Of a DNA stretch of 64,000 bases, positions 17,163 to 27,308 are shown in pieces. This DNA comes from Arthrobacter sp. ES3-54 (GTDB lineage Bacteria > Actinomycetota > Actinomycetes > Actinomycetales > Micrococcaceae): contig NZ_JAQFIF010000001.1 in the NCBI RefSeq assembly GCF_029504395.1, positions 248,001 through 312,000 on the forward strand. The letters run 5' to 3'. Each line of letters starts with the position of its first letter. The first letter of the stretch is position 1. A program made the translations under genes and the position numbers. The notes under the pieces are model-generated. The model ran no database searches, had not been told where the DNA came from, and saw only the letters and a list, made by a program, of their open reading frames with translations.

Positions 17163-18862
17163 CCATCAACATCGACAAGCCCGGCCAGGGCGCAGGCCCG
17201 GTCCTGGACATCGACCGCCTCAAGGTCACGTTCGCCACTGATGCCGGGGATGTGTACGCCGTCAAAGACGTCAGCCTCCAGGTCAACCCCGGCGAGGTCG
17301 TGGCCATCGTTGGCGAATCGGGATCCGGCAAGACTGTGACGGCCAAGACCATCCTGGGGCTCTTGCCGGAGACGGCTATCAGCCAGGGCGCGGTCCTGAT
17401 CAACGGCAACAACGTCATCAGCGTCAGCGAGGCGAAACTGCGGGAGATCCGGGGCCGCGATGTGGCCATGGTGTTCCAGGAACCATCCACCGCCCTTAAC
17501 CCGGTCTTCACCGTGGGCTGGCAGATCGCCGAAGGAATCCGGGCGCACGCCGGCACTGGCGGCCGCAGCAAGGTCTCGGCCAAGGAAGCCAAGGCGCGGG
17601 CAATTGAAGCCCTCCGCAAAGTGGGCATCCCGGACCCGGAAACGCGGGTCAACTACTACCCGCACCAGTTCTCGGGCGGCCAGAAACAGCGCGTTGTGAT
17701 TGCCGCAGCGCTGGCCCTGAACCCTGGCCTCATCGTGGCCGACGAGCCGACGACTGCCCTGGACGTCACCGTGCAGGCCGAGATCCTTGAACTGCTGCGG
17801 GACCTGCGCGACAACTACGGAACGTCCATCGTGCTGATTACGCACAATATGGGCGTTGTCGCCGACCTCGCCGACCGCGTCGTGGTCATGTACCAGGGCG
17901 ACGTTGTGGAGGAGGCATCCTCACGGGTGCTCTTCGCCCAGCCCAAGGAGGACTACACCAAGAAGCTCCTCGCCGCTGTCCCGCACCTGGGCCGCAACTC
18001 CGCGTCGGAGGGCATGGTGGAACGCGCACACCAGGGCGGCAAAGTGCTGGTTGAGGCCAAGAACCTGACCATCGAGTACCCGGGGCGGCTGGGCAGTCCG
18101 GCCTTCAAAGCCGTCGACGGCGTCAGCTTCACCGTGTCCGAAGGCGAAGTTTTCGGTCTCGTGGGGGAGTCGGGTTCCGGCAAAACCACCATCGGCCGGG
18201 CGATCGCGGGTCTCAACCGGACCACGGGCGGCAGCCTGAATGTGCTGGGTTACGAAATGCTGAACTTCAAGGAGCGCACCTTCAAGCCGCTCCGCAAGGA
18301 GATCGGCTTCGTGTTCCAGGACCCGGCGGCCTCGTTCAACCCGCAGCTGACCATCGGCGACTGCGTGGCGGAACCGCTGATCATCCACTCCAACCCGACC
18401 GCGGCTGAGGCGCGCAAGCGGGTCGGCGAGCTGCTCGAGTCAGTGCAGCTGCCGGCGTCGTACGCTGACCGGTTCCCGCACGAACTCTCCGGCGGGCAAC
18501 GCCAGCGTGCCTCCCTGGCGCGGGCGCTCATCCTGAACCCGAAGCTGCTCATCGCCGATGAGCCGACCTCGGCCCTGGACGTGTCCGTGCAGGCCGTGGT
18601 GCTGGAGCTGTTCAAGGAGATCCAGCAGGAGTTCGGCTTCGCGGCGCTGTTCATCAGCCACGACCTCGCCGTGGTGGACATGCTCTCCCATTGGGTCGGC
18701 GTGCTCTACAAGGGCAAGATGGTGGAGCAGGGCCTGGGCAACCAGGTGATGGGCAACCCGCAGCACGACTACACGAAGAAACTCATCGCCTCCTTGCCCG
18801 TTCCGGACCCCGACGAACAGGCAAGGCGCCGCGAGGCGTTCAAGGCCGTGCTCCACAGCTAA
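17159..18862 (+). CDS. ABC transporter ATPase, fused DppD-DppF type
   Basis: A 567-residue protein carrying two complete nucleotide-binding domains. Domain 1 has Walker A GESGSGKT (residues ~51-58), signature FSGGQKQR and Walker [12 protein letters not shown]. Domain 2 (from about residue 300) has Walker [12 protein letters not shown], signature LSGGQRQR and [11 protein letters not shown]. Each is followed by the oligopeptide-transporter C-terminal segment. The fusion replaces separate DppD and DppF subunits and completes the importer. Translation is coupled to the upstream permease. Confidence 0.93.
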   Translation: MTINIDKPGQGAGPVLDIDRLKVTFATDAGDVYAVKDVSLQVNPGEVVAIVGESGSGKTVTAKTILGLLPETAISQGAVLINGNNVISVSEAKLREIRGRDVAMVFQEPSTALNPVFTVGWQIAEGIRAHAGTGGRSKVSAKEAKARAIEALRKVGIPDPETRVNYYPHQFSGGQKQRVVIAAALALNPGLIVADEPTTALDVTVQAEILELLRDLRDNYGTSIVLITHNMGVVADLADRVVVMYQGDVVEEASSRVLFAQPKEDYTKKLLAAVPHLGRNSASEGMVERAHQGGKVLVEAKNLTIEYPGRLGSPAFKAVDGVSFTVSEGEVFGLVGESGSGKTTIGRAIAGLNRTTGGSLNVLGYEMLNFKERTFKPLRKEIGFVFQDPAASFNPQLTIGDCVAEPLIIHSNPTAAEARKRVGELLESVQLPASYADRFPHELSGGQRQRASLARALILNPKLLIADEPTSALDVSVQAVVLELFKEIQQEFGFAALFISHDLAVVDMLSHWVGVLYKGKMVEQGLGNQVMGNPQHDYTKKLIASLPVPDPDEQARRREAFKAVLHS

Positions 18863-18880
18863 CTGCCAGGACCGGGCACC

Positions 18881-18927
18881 GGCCCGATTCAGCGCGGCCC
18901 GATTCAGCGCCGGGCCGATTCAGCGCC
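18881..18927. repeat. Three short direct repeats GGCCCGATTCAGCGC
   Basis: Two exact tandem copies (18881-18895, 18896-18910) and a third with one substitution just beyond. They lie between the ATPase stop and its terminator. Similar slippage-type repeats follow the dagK remnant. Confidence 0.65.
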
Positions 18928-18958
18928 GGGCCGGGCTCGTGCAGGACCACTGTCAACT

Positions 18959-18997
18959 GGGCATGCCCACCGTTCCGCACGAACGGTGGGCATGCCC
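18959..18997 (+). terminator. Terminator of the ABC importer operon
   Basis: A perfect 17-base stem (18959-18975 / 18981-18997, GGGCATGCCCACCGTTC and complement) with a CGCAC loop, followed by ATT. Confidence 0.8.
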
Positions 18998-19076
18998 ATT
19001 CGGTGGGCAGGCTTTAAGTGACCGGCGGGCGCCTGCAACGACGCTTAACAGCGGGAGGCATTGGCCGCAGTGCCCC

Positions 19077-19082
19077 TAGACT
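19077..19082 (+). promoter_or_regulatory. -10 hexamer of leaderless chorismate mutase promoter
   Basis: TAGACT starts 12 bases before the ATG at 19089; no Shine-Dalgarno is present between them. Confidence 0.65.
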
Positions 19083-19088
19083 GGGTCA

Positions 19089-19505
19089 ATGACCGAGCAG
19101 AACCTCAATCTTCCTGAAACCGATTCCTACGACCCGGCGGCAAGTTCCCTGGCCGGTTCCGTGGATCCCGCGGTAATGGCGGAGCTGTTGTCGATCCGCT
19201 CCAGCATCGACAACATCGATGCCACCCTCGTTTTCCTCCTCGCCGAACGCTTCAAAGCCACCCAGAAGGTCGGCTTCCTCAAGGCCGCGCACAAGCTTCC
19301 GGCCGGGGACCCGGGCCGCGAAACGGCGCAGATCGCCCGGCTGCGGCACCTCGCGGCCGAGGCCCACCTGGACCCGGCCTTCGCGGAGAAATTCCTGAAC
19401 TTCATCATCGGCGAGGTCATCCGCCACCACGAGGCCATCGCCGAAGACCACCAGGCCGCCCAGGCCTCCGGCTCCGCGGACGCCGCCCGCGCCGCAGAGG
19501 CCTAG
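19089..19505 (+). CDS. Chorismate mutase, AroQ class
   Basis: A 138-residue all-helical protein that converts chorismate to prephenate for Phe/Tyr synthesis. The core (residues ~30-115) shows LLSIRSSIDNIDATLVFLLAERF, then K of TQKVGFLK and the C-terminal FAEKFLNFIIGEVIRHHEAI helix, matching actinobacterial AroQ enzymes. An acidic N-terminal extension and an Ala/Glu-rich tail flank the fold. It is followed two bases later by a MetE-like gene and may share its transcript. Confidence 0.87.
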   Translation: MTEQNLNLPETDSYDPAASSLAGSVDPAVMAELLSIRSSIDNIDATLVFLLAERFKATQKVGFLKAAHKLPAGDPGRETAQIARLRHLAAEAHLDPAFAEKFLNFIIGEVIRHHEAIAEDHQAAQASGSADAARAAEA

Positions 19506-19507
19506 CC

Positions 19508-20551
19508 ATGACCGGAACAGACTCGTCCGCACCGGGCCAAGTGACCGCCACTGGCCTTGGCTCGTGGCCCGGCGAGGAACCGGCCGAGGCCGCCCGCATC
19601 ATCCGGGGTGAACTCGGCAGCCCGCATCTGCCGTTCCTTGCCGAACTTCCCGACCGCGGCGTCGGCTCCGATGCCCTGGGCCGGACCGCCTCTTTGCTCG
19701 TGGAACTCGCCGTCGATGTCCAGCCGCATGGCTGGCGGCTCGTGGACCGTCCAGGCAAGGACCTGCGGCGGGCCAGATCGGCACTGTCTACCGACATCAA
19801 CATCCTGGCGGACGTCATCGGGGCCGAGGAAGCGCCGTCGGAGGATATCAAGATCCAGCTGCGCGGGCCGCTCAGTCTTGCCGCGGGCCTGCACCTGCAC
19901 AACGGGGAGCGGGCACTGCTCGACTACGGCGCCCGTCGCGAGATTGCGGCCTCGCTGGCAGCGGGCGTGGCCGGCTACCTCAAGCGGGTGGCAGAGGCTG
20001 CCCCCGGTGTCCGCATCGTGGTCCAGATCGACGAACCGGAGATTGCGTCCGTGCTGGCCGGCACCATTCCCACTTCCAGTGGTTACCGGACCCTGCGCTC
20101 GGTGCCGGGCCGGGAGGTCACCGAGTCCTGGCAATTGGTAATCGATGCGCTCCGGGCAGCGGGCGCCTTCGAAACCGTCGTGGCCGTCTCCGAGGTCGAG
20201 GCGCCCTTCGAGCGGATCCTGGCGGCAGGCGCCGATGGAATCGCCGTGCCGCTTCGGGCCCTGACCTCGCGCCAGTGGGAACAACTCGCGGGCGCGGTGG
20301 AGGCCGGCAAGCGGCTCTGGGCCGGCGCGCTGGACGTGGCTGATCCCGCCGCGAGGCTGCCGCGGGTCGGCGACGTCGTGGAAAACGTGTGGCGCCCGTG
20401 GCGGCAGTTGGGTCTTCCGGCGTCCACGCTGGGGGCGTTGCGGGTCACGCCGTCGGAGGGTCTGGCGCGGCACTCACCGGCCGCGGCGACGGCGGTCCTG
20501 ACCCGGCTGACCCAGGTGGCGGACGGCCTCAACCAGCTGGCCCTCGGCTAG
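19508..20551 (+). CDS. Cobalamin-independent methionine synthase (MetE C-terminal)-like protein
   Basis: A 347-residue protein of the UROD/MetE-like barrel family, about half the size of full MetE. Landmarks are TGLGSWPG near the N-terminus, LRGPLSLAAGL and VQIDEPEIASVLAG (about residues 170-185). True MetE binds zinc through one His, one Glu and two Cys; this protein contains no cysteine at all, so methyl transfer to homocysteine by the known mechanism is unlikely. Its role is unknown. It is probably co-transcribed with the chorismate mutase gene. Confidence 0.8.
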   Translation: MTGTDSSAPGQVTATGLGSWPGEEPAEAARIIRGELGSPHLPFLAELPDRGVGSDALGRTASLLVELAVDVQPHGWRLVDRPGKDLRRARSALSTDINILADVIGAEEAPSEDIKIQLRGPLSLAAGLHLHNGERALLDYGARREIAASLAAGVAGYLKRVAEAAPGVRIVVQIDEPEIASVLAGTIPTSSGYRTLRSVPGREVTESWQLVIDALRAAGAFETVVAVSEVEAPFERILAAGADGIAVPLRALTSRQWEQLAGAVEAGKRLWAGALDVADPAARLPRVGDVVENVWRPWRQLGLPASTLGALRVTPSEGLARHSPAAATAVLTRLTQVADGLNQLALG

Positions 20552-20590
20552 CGCAGCCGCCAGGACTGCCGGGGCGGCCGGTGTCCCGAC

Positions 20591-21298
20591 TCAGACCCTG
20601 CTCTCCCAGCCGTCCGGACGGGCGTGCCCGGGAAGGTAGCCCGGCGTCGCAACACCGCCGGGGTAGGGCTCGAGCCGGTAGTCGAAATGGCCGGCGTACA
20701 CCAACACCAGGCCGAGCTGGGGCTGGATCACCTTGACCTGGATCCGGTGCCGCCCGCCGTCCTGCGGTTCCCACCACTGCTCGGCGTAGGCTTTGGCGTC
20801 GAGGGCGGCCGGCAGCGGTATCCGGAGAGGTCCCAGAAACAGCCGGGACGCCTCGGACACACCGCGGAGCCGGCCCTCTGGCGTGACGCTGAGATTGAGG
20901 TCAGTGGCGAGCCGCCGGAACCTGCCCACGTAGTCCACCAGCCCCTGCCTGCGCCCGGAGTCGTCAAAACTGGTGGTGTCGTGGAACAGCCGGGTGGTTC
21001 CGGGGAAGAAGATTTCCCGCCGGGCCGTCAGGCTTGACCTACCGAACGGGTCCAGATGGGCGTGGTTCTCGATCCGGAAGGGGATGCCCTCGCCATATTC
21101 AGGGAAGAAGGCCTGCTCGCCGGTGGTGAGCCGGAGCAGGGGACGCAGCCACGCCTGCCGGCAGCCGACGACGTCGAAGACCCCCTCGCCGACGCCGTAG
21201 TGGCCGGACCCCGGTGCCAAGGCGAAGTATTCTTGAAGCTCCGGCTGCAACCGGTCAAAGTCGCGGCCTAGGGCGCGCTCGTAGATGGGGGTGTTCAC
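20591..21298 (-). CDS. DUF4166 domain protein
   Basis: A 235-residue protein of unknown function matching the DUF4166 pattern (YERALGRDFDRLQPELQEYFAL at the start; GVFDVVGCRQAWLRPLL; a mid-region GGRREIFFPGTTRLFHD-like stretch). The domain is elsewhere fused to saccharopine dehydrogenase-like or short-chain reductase domains; here it stands alone. The GTG at 21298 is chosen because AGGAGG precedes it at ideal spacing; an upstream in-frame ATG lacks one. Confidence 0.7.
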   Translation of the reverse strand: MNTPIYERALGRDFDRLQPELQEYFALAPGSGHYGVGEGVFDVVGCRQAWLRPLLRLTTGEQAFFPEYGEGIPFRIENHAHLDPFGRSSLTARREIFFPGTTRLFHDTTSFDDSGRRQGLVDYVGRFRRLATDLNLSVTPEGRLRGVSEASRLFLGPLRIPLPAALDAKAYAEQWWEPQDGGRHRIQVKVIQPQLGLVLVYAGHFDYRLEPYPGGVATPGYLPGHARPDGWESRV

Positions 21299-21478
21299 GG
21301 GTTCCTCCTGCGGTCCGGGCCGGTTCACGGGGCCTGTCCACAGCATGCAGGACAACGCGGCAATTGTCACAGCGTCCTGTGCATCGGCGGGGCTCCGGGG
21401 TCGATGGCAGGCCCGCCTGCGCCATGCCGGTGGGCCGCCCGATACGACAAAGCCAATTCAATGGGGGAATATATAACT

Positions 21479-22153
21479 ATGAAGGCACGCATTCTGGTAG
21501 TGGATGATGACGAGGCGCTCGCCGAGATGATCGGTATTGTGCTGCGCAATGACGGATTCGAACCCGTCTTCTGCGCGGACGGCGGACAGGCGCTGGACGT
21601 GTTCCGCGCCTCCAAACCGGACCTCGTCCTGCTCGACCTCATGCTTCCGGGAATGGACGGCATTGAGGTCTGCCGCCAGGTCCGTGCCGAGTCTGATGTC
21701 CCCATCGTGATGCTCACCGCCAAGTCGGATACTTCCGACGTGGTCCGCGGTCTCGAGTCCGGGGCCGATGACTATGTGCCCAAGCCGTTCAAGCCCGCCG
21801 AGCTCGTCGCCCGGGTCCGGGCCCGGCTCCGTCCGGGTGACCAGAAAGCCCCGGAAACCCTGCGGATCGCGGACGTCACCATCGACGTGGCCGGCCACCT
21901 GGTCAGCCGGGGCAACGACCGGATCTCCTTGACGCCGCTGGAGTTCGACCTCCTGGTCGCACTCGCCCGCAAGCCGTGGCAGGTGTTCACGCGCGAACTG
22001 CTCCTGGAGCAGGTCTGGGGCTACCGGCACGCTGCCGACACACGGCTGGTCAATGTCCATGTCCAGCGGCTGAGGTCCAAGATTGAACGTGACCCCGAAG
22101 CCCCCGAAGTTGTATTGACGGTCCGTGGTGTCGGCTATAAAGCAGGTTCCTGA
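21479..22153 (+). CDS. mtrA: DNA-binding response regulator MtrA
   Basis: A 224-residue OmpR-family regulator. The receiver domain has D9/D10 and the phospho-acceptor D53 in LLDLMLPGMDG, with K of KPFKPAE; the C-terminal winged helix includes LTPLEFDLLVAL and RLVNVHVQRLRSKIE. MtrA controls cell division, cell-wall remodelling and replication genes in actinomycetes. MKARILVVDDDEAL is the usual start, at 21479. It overlaps mtrB by 29 bases and belongs to the conserved mtrA-mtrB-lpqB operon. Confidence 0.96.
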   Translation: MKARILVVDDDEALAEMIGIVLRNDGFEPVFCADGGQALDVFRASKPDLVLLDLMLPGMDGIEVCRQVRAESDVPIVMLTAKSDTSDVVRGLESGADDYVPKPFKPAELVARVRARLRPGDQKAPETLRIADVTIDVAGHLVSRGNDRISLTPLEFDLLVALARKPWQVFTRELLLEQVWGYRHAADTRLVNVHVQRLRSKIERDPEAPEVVLTVRGVGYKAGS

Positions 22154-24272
22154 GCCTGCGGACCGCGGTGTCCGGCAGGCCATAGCCACGGACACGACGC
22201 AGGCCATAGCCACGGACACCGCGCCGGACAGGCCTGACACGGTGCCGGACATGACGCCTGATAGGGCGCCGGCAGAGTCATCCGCGGCGTCAACCGCAAA
22301 GTCAACGGCAGAGCCCTCCGCACCGCGCGGGCCCGGAAAGCCGCCGGCCGGCGGCGGGCCGGGCCTATGGCGCGGATACGCCTTCCGGACCCGGTTGTGG
22401 GCAAAACGCGCGAGGATCGTTGGCGTCCGGGTGGCGCGGCTGGTCCGCACCGGGATGCAGCGTCTCTTGCCCGGCATCCGGTACCTGCTCCGGGCGGTGC
22501 ACCGGAAGTGGCGGCGTTCCCTGCAGTTCCGGACCGTCCTGACCACGCTGCTTCTGGCCATCGGTTCGTTCGCGGTGGTGGGCGCTTACCTGTCCAACCA
22601 GATCGCCAACAACCTGTTCCAGGAACGGCTCGCTCAGGCCGAATCGGAGACGCGCTACAACGTCAAGCAGGTCCAGGACACGTTCGACGGCGCCCAGGTC
22701 ACCGACCAATCCAGCGTCATCACCCTGGTCTACGACACCCTGAACGCGGTCGAAGGCCGCGGATCCGTGATCCAGCGGCGCTACGTCTTCGAGGCAATGC
22801 CGGAGCAGACCAAGCCGCGCAACCGTTGGGTTGAATCCCGGGCCTCGGACCAACTCACCATCGGCGTCATCCCTCCGGAGCTGCGCAAGGCCGTGCAGGA
22901 CTCGGGCAAGGACCAGTACTGGGCGTCCACGCAGTTCCCCGTGGGGACCGAGGACCGGCCCGGCATCGCCGTCGGCAACAAGGTGACCTTCAACGGCACC
23001 GTCTACGAGCTCTACCTCATCTATGACCTCAACACGGCGCAGAAGACGCTGGACGAGATCCAGAATGTCCTGCTGGCCGGCGGTGCCCTACTGGTGCTCA
23101 TGATCGGCGGTGTCGCCTGGTACGTCACGCGCAACGTGGTCAGCCCGGTCAGCCATGCCGCCGTCGTCTCGGAGAAGCTCGCGGCCGGCCAGCTGCAGGA
23201 GCGCATGGTGGTCAAGGGTGAGGACGAGGTTGCCCGGCTTGGTGCCTCGTTCAACCACATGGCCGCAAGCCTCCAGGAACAAATCACCCAGCTGGCCACG
23301 CTCTCGCAAATGCAGCAGCGGTTCGTCTCGGATGTATCCCACGAGCTCCGCACCCCGCTCACCACCGTGCGCATGGCCGCGGAAGTCCTCTATGACGCCC
23401 GCGGGGACTTCGATCCCATCAACAAGCGGTCCGCGGAGCTGCTCTACAACCAGGTGGAACGCTTCCAGTCGCTCCTGGCGGACCTGCTGGAAATCTCCCG
23501 CTTTGACGCCGGCGCAGCCACCCTCGACGCCGAACCCACGGACATTGTGCAGCTCGTCGCGCACGTCATTGAGGGCGTGGCTCCGGTAGCCGCCGAATAC
23601 GGGTCCGCCGTCACCCTCAACGCCCCGGCCGGCAGCGTCGTCGTCGACATGGACGACCGCAGGATCGACCGAATCCTGCGCAACCTGATCCTGAACGCCC
23701 TCGAACACGGCGAGGGCCGGCCGGTGAACGTCTCCGTGGCCGCCAGCGACACCGCGGTGGCCGTGGCCGTACGGGATCACGGCATCGGCATGGCACCGGC
23801 TGAGGCGGCGCGCGTCTTCGACCGGTTCTGGCGCGCCGATCCAGCCCGTGCCCGCACCACTGGCGGCAGCGGGCTGGGGCTGTCCATCGCCGCCGAGGAC
23901 ACCAAGCTCCACGACGGCTGGCTGCAGGCCTGGGGGAGCAAGGGCCACGGGTCCAACTTCCTCCTGACCCTTCCGCTGCGCCGGGACGAGCCCATCACCA
24001 AGTCCCCGCTCCAGCTTGAGCCGGTCAACGTCGGGCTCCCGGTGGCAGGCAGCCAGCGGACCGTGGTCCTGCTGGACCCGCCGCGGACCGGGGAAGCGCC
24101 GGCCAGCGCATCCGGGGCCCGCGGGACCATGGCCGACGGTTTCACTGAGGACTTTGCTGAGGACTTCACTGGGGACTTTACGGGCGACGGCGGCAGTGGC
24201 GCCGTCGGCGGGGCAACCGCGGAGGGCGGCTCGGCCGGCCACCGGGAAACCGGGATGGAGGGCAGGGCATGA
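22125..24272 (+). CDS. mtrB: Sensor histidine kinase MtrB
   Basis: A 715-residue kinase partner of MtrA. A long Ala/Pro-rich cytoplasmic N-terminus (~130 residues) precedes the first membrane helix ([18 protein letters not shown]), an extracytoplasmic sensor domain, the second helix (about 318-337), HAMP, the H-box [12 protein letters not shown] with phospho-His 406, and N, G1 and G2 boxes ([30 protein letters not shown]). The last ~100 residues are a low-complexity tail with [14 protein letters not shown] repeats. GTG at 22125 gives the 29-base overlap with mtrA. Confidence 0.95.
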   Translation: MVSAIKQVPEPADRGVRQAIATDTTQAIATDTAPDRPDTVPDMTPDRAPAESSAASTAKSTAEPSAPRGPGKPPAGGGPGLWRGYAFRTRLWAKRARIVGVRVARLVRTGMQRLLPGIRYLLRAVHRKWRRSLQFRTVLTTLLLAIGSFAVVGAYLSNQIANNLFQERLAQAESETRYNVKQVQDTFDGAQVTDQSSVITLVYDTLNAVEGRGSVIQRRYVFEAMPEQTKPRNRWVESRASDQLTIGVIPPELRKAVQDSGKDQYWASTQFPVGTEDRPGIAVGNKVTFNGTVYELYLIYDLNTAQKTLDEIQNVLLAGGALLVLMIGGVAWYVTRNVVSPVSHAAVVSEKLAAGQLQERMVVKGEDEVARLGASFNHMAASLQEQITQLATLSQMQQRFVSDVSHELRTPLTTVRMAAEVLYDARGDFDPINKRSAELLYNQVERFQSLLADLLEISRFDAGAATLDAEPTDIVQLVAHVIEGVAPVAAEYGSAVTLNAPAGSVVVDMDDRRIDRILRNLILNALEHGEGRPVNVSVAASDTAVAVAVRDHGIGMAPAEAARVFDRFWRADPARARTTGGSGLGLSIAAEDTKLHDGWLQAWGSKGHGSNFLLTLPLRRDEPITKSPLQLEPVNVGLPVAGSQRTVVLLDPPRTGEAPASASGARGTMADGFTEDFAEDFTGDFTGDGGSGAVGGATAEGGSAGHRETGMEGRA

Positions 24273-25987
24273 GTGGGGTTCCGGGCAAGTTCACCCGCGT
24301 GGGGGCCGCGCTGCTGGCACTCGTCCTGCTCCTGCTGACCTCCTGCGCCCAGATTCCGCGCTCGGGGCCGGTGGGCAAGAGCACCGATGAGAGCGCGGGA
24401 AACCCCAACGCCCCGGTCTTCTTCCCGGCCGCACCGCGTCCCGGCGCGGGACCCGAAGCAGTGATCGAGGACTTCTACCTGGCCGGCAGCGGCTACGAGG
24501 ACGACTACGCCGTGGCCCGGCAGTACCTCACCCAGGCCTCATCGGTGACGTGGAAGCCGGACCAACGGGCGCTCGTCTTCCGGAAGGCCGCAGTGGTGGC
24601 CACCGGCGTCGAAAACGTCTTCAACTACCAGCTCGACGTCGCCTATTCGGTGGACGCCGACGGCGTGGCCACGCAGCTTCCGGAGGGCACTACGGAAAAC
24701 ATCCCCGTCACCCTGACCCAGGTGGACGGCGAGTGGCGAATCTCCGATCTTCCGGACGGCACGGCCATTCCGGAAGAGACGTTCAAGGTCATCTACGGCG
24801 CCTACCCGATTTACTTCTACGACCCCACATTCACGTACGCCGTGCCCGATGTCCGGTGGTTCATCCGGAAGAAGACCGTCAAGGCCATGACGAGCGCCCT
24901 CCTGGGCGGCCCCGCCCCCTACCTCAAGGGCGCCGTCGTCAGCGCGTTCCCCTCGGGCATCAAGCTGGCCCGCGAGTCCGTGCCCGTGGTCTCCGGAGCC
25001 GCCCAGGTGGATCTCACCGCCAAGGACCTGGTCGACGCCTCCAACGAGGACCGGCTACGGATGCAGACGCAGCTGGCCCTGACGTTCCGCAGCCAGCCGG
25101 ATGTCATCAATGTGGAGCTCCGGGCCAATCAGGATCTGGTGCGCGTCGAAGACAACGGCACGGTCCTGCCCCCGGTCCGGGACGAAAGCGTCCCCGCCTA
25201 CCAGATCGCCGTCAGCAACCATGACCTGGTCCGGTACGAGAACAACAGGCTGTCACCGCTGCCGGACATCCGGTCCGTCGCGGCCCTGTCACCGCGGGCG
25301 CCGGCGGAGTCGACCGAGTCGCAGGCCGCCGCGTTCCTCAACGCCGCCCGCACCACGATGTACTCGATCGTTCCGGGCCAGCCCGCCAGGGCACTGACCA
25401 CGCGGGCTACGCTGTCCCGGCCTTCGTTTGGCCGCTACGACTGGGTCTGGACCGCCGGGCCGGGTGCCGGCGGCGCCACCGAGGTGGTGGCCTACCGGCC
25501 GGTCGGTGTGGCGGAGAAAGCCAGCGTACCCACCGTCACCCTGTCGCCGGCATGGCTCGCCGGCCGGACCGTCAAGGAGTTCCGGATTTCCCGGGACGGC
25601 ACGCGTGCCCTTGTTATTTCGGAGCAGAAAGGCAAGAGCAAAGTCCAGATCACCGGGATCATCCGGAACGCGGACGGCACCCCGAGGGACCTGACCCCGC
25701 CCCTGACCCTCCTGACTCCGCGGAATCCGGACCAAGGGGTCTGGGTGGATGACACCACGGTGGCGGTCATGAAAGCTTCCGCCAGCGATGCCGTCACGCC
25801 CGAGTTGTTGTCCTTGGGCTCGGCGCAGCCGCAGCAGCTGGCGCCGTGGCCCGGGCTGACGGCCCTCAGCGCAGGCAACGGGACATCCGAGATCTACGGC
25901 CAGTCCGCCGAAGGAATCTTCCAGCGGCTGGGCAACGGGTGGTCACCGCAGCTCAAGGGCCCCACCGACCCGTCCTTCCCGGGCTGA
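24269..25987 (+). CDS. lpqB: Lipoprotein LpqB
   Basis: A 572-residue lipoprotein with lipobox LTSC (Cys 26). It contains a GerMN-type domain (residues ~190-320) and a C-terminal propeller-like region with WVWTAGPG and [14 protein letters not shown] stretches. LpqB binds the MtrB sensor and modulates MtrAB signalling in mycobacteria and streptomycetes. The start overlaps the mtrB stop in ATGA, so the three genes are translationally coupled. Confidence 0.95.
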   Translation: MSGVPGKFTRVGAALLALVLLLLTSCAQIPRSGPVGKSTDESAGNPNAPVFFPAAPRPGAGPEAVIEDFYLAGSGYEDDYAVARQYLTQASSVTWKPDQRALVFRKAAVVATGVENVFNYQLDVAYSVDADGVATQLPEGTTENIPVTLTQVDGEWRISDLPDGTAIPEETFKVIYGAYPIYFYDPTFTYAVPDVRWFIRKKTVKAMTSALLGGPAPYLKGAVVSAFPSGIKLARESVPVVSGAAQVDLTAKDLVDASNEDRLRMQTQLALTFRSQPDVINVELRANQDLVRVEDNGTVLPPVRDESVPAYQIAVSNHDLVRYENNRLSPLPDIRSVAALSPRAPAESTESQAAAFLNAARTTMYSIVPGQPARALTTRATLSRPSFGRYDWVWTAGPGAGGATEVVAYRPVGVAEKASVPTVTLSPAWLAGRTVKEFRISRDGTRALVISEQKGKSKVQITGIIRNADGTPRDLTPPLTLLTPRNPDQGVWVDDTTVAVMKASASDAVTPELLSLGSAQPQQLAPWPGLTALSAGNGTSEIYGQSAEGIFQRLGNGWSPQLKGPTDPSFPG

Positions 25988-26018
25988 CCCACGGGCCTTC
26001 GGGCGACGGCGGTGGGTC
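25986..26018 (+). terminator. Weak hairpin after lpqB
   Basis: GACCCAC (25986-25992) pairs with GTGGGTC (26012-26018); the left arm overlaps the lpqB stop. No T-run follows. Confidence 0.4.
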
Positions 26019-26171
26019 GGTTTCGGCGGCGCTATCCGCAACCGCCGGACCGTCCGGGCCGGCGAGGGCGCGGCCGGTGAGGGCGCCGGAGGCGTGTTGT
26101 CCACTAGCGGTTTGTCCACATAACCGCCCGCGGGGCTACCACCGGGGGCGCCCCCGGTCCAGGATCGGAGA

Positions 26172-27146
26172 ATGAACAGCCACACGGGTCAGGACGCCAG
26201 CCGGGCGCGGCAGGCCGCGGATCCGGACCTTGCCCCGGCCGCAGCGACAGCGGCGCGACACCGCGGCAGCTACGCGCGGCCCCTGGCGAGATTGTGCGAG
26301 CTGACGGTCGAGTCAGCGGCAGAGGTGCTCGCCCTGGCCATTCCGGTGGACTGCGCCTGCTGCGGGGCGGAGGACTTGGCGCTCTGCGGCGCGTGCGCCC
26401 GGAAGCTCCGCCTGCTGACGCTGAGGCCTTTCCGGGCGGAGGCCCAGGCTCCGGCCCTGATGGACATGGACGGGTCCGTGCTGCTGCCCGTAGTGGCCGC
26501 CGGGGCGTACCGGGCCGAGCTGGCGCAGTGCCTGCTGTCCTTCAAAAGCCATGGGCAGGCCCGGCTGGGCGCCGAGCTGGCCCGGGCCCTGGCGCGAGCC
26601 CTCCACGCCGCGGCCGGTCCGGCGCAGGGACTCGTCCTCGTCCCCGTGCCCACGAGCGCCGCCGCATTCCGCAAGCGGGGTTTCAGTCCCGTCCACCTCC
26701 TGCTCCGTCGGCTCGCCCGCGGCGATGCACTCCCAGGGTTCACGGTTGCGGACGTTTTGCGGAAAACGGTGCAGTCCGCGCGGAGCCGCATGCCCCCGGT
26801 GTTGCCCCTGTTGGACCGGTTGCGGGGCGGCCCGAAAGGAGACCTTTACCTGTCCGGCGGGCAGAAAGGACTGGGCCGGGGTGCCCGCGCGCGGCGCGTA
26901 CGCGGATCCATGCGGGCCAGGTCCGGCCCGTGGCCTGCTCGACTCGAAGGACGTCCCTGCATCATCGTCGATGACGTGCTGACCACCGGTGCCACCTTGG
27001 CGGAGGCGGCCCGTGCGCTTCGGGCCGCAGGGGCCGTTGTCAGTGGCGCCGTGGTGGTGGCCGCGACACGCCCGCCGGCCATTTCCGACGTCGACGCCGC
27101 CAGCCGCGCGGTCGCGCGCGGGGAACGGCGGGACGCAAAAAAATAA
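26172..27146 (+). CDS. ComF family phosphoribosyltransferase-like protein
   Basis: A 324-residue protein with an N-terminal four-cysteine zinc-finger-like segment (DCACCGAEDLALCGAC, about residues 57-72) and a C-terminal PRTase domain with the PRPP-binding motif IIVDDVLTTGATL (about 262-274). ComF proteins act in DNA uptake or nucleotide metabolism; the function in non-competent actinomycetes is unclear. The position downstream of lpqB matches mycobacteria. The central ~40-residue insert rich in Gly/Arg is unusual. CAGGAT lies 12 bases before the ATG, so a leaderless start is possible. Confidence 0.87.
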   Translation: MNSHTGQDASRARQAADPDLAPAAATAARHRGSYARPLARLCELTVESAAEVLALAIPVDCACCGAEDLALCGACARKLRLLTLRPFRAEAQAPALMDMDGSVLLPVVAAGAYRAELAQCLLSFKSHGQARLGAELARALARALHAAAGPAQGLVLVPVPTSAAAFRKRGFSPVHLLLRRLARGDALPGFTVADVLRKTVQSARSRMPPVLPLLDRLRGGPKGDLYLSGGQKGLGRGARARRVRGSMRARSGPWPARLEGRPCIIVDDVLTTGATLAEAARALRAAGAVVSGAVVVAATRPPAISDVDAASRAVARGERRDAKK

Positions 27147-27308
27147 ACCGTAAAAGGATGAATAACAGGTGTCTATGAACTAACGTCGAAGATGGGTACC
27201 AAGAACAGATGTACCTGTCGATAGCGGCTCGGAAAGGGGCTCGACTGTCAGTCAGATCGGCCCCGGGAAGTACCGCCGTCGTGTCACCGAAGTCATTTGG
27301 AGGGCACC

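Noticed and set aside
24120..24200. Repeated GAGGACTTC-type motif in mtrB as a functional repeat element
   Set aside because: It encodes the acidic low-complexity C-terminal tail of MtrB; ordinary slippage in coding DNA explains it.
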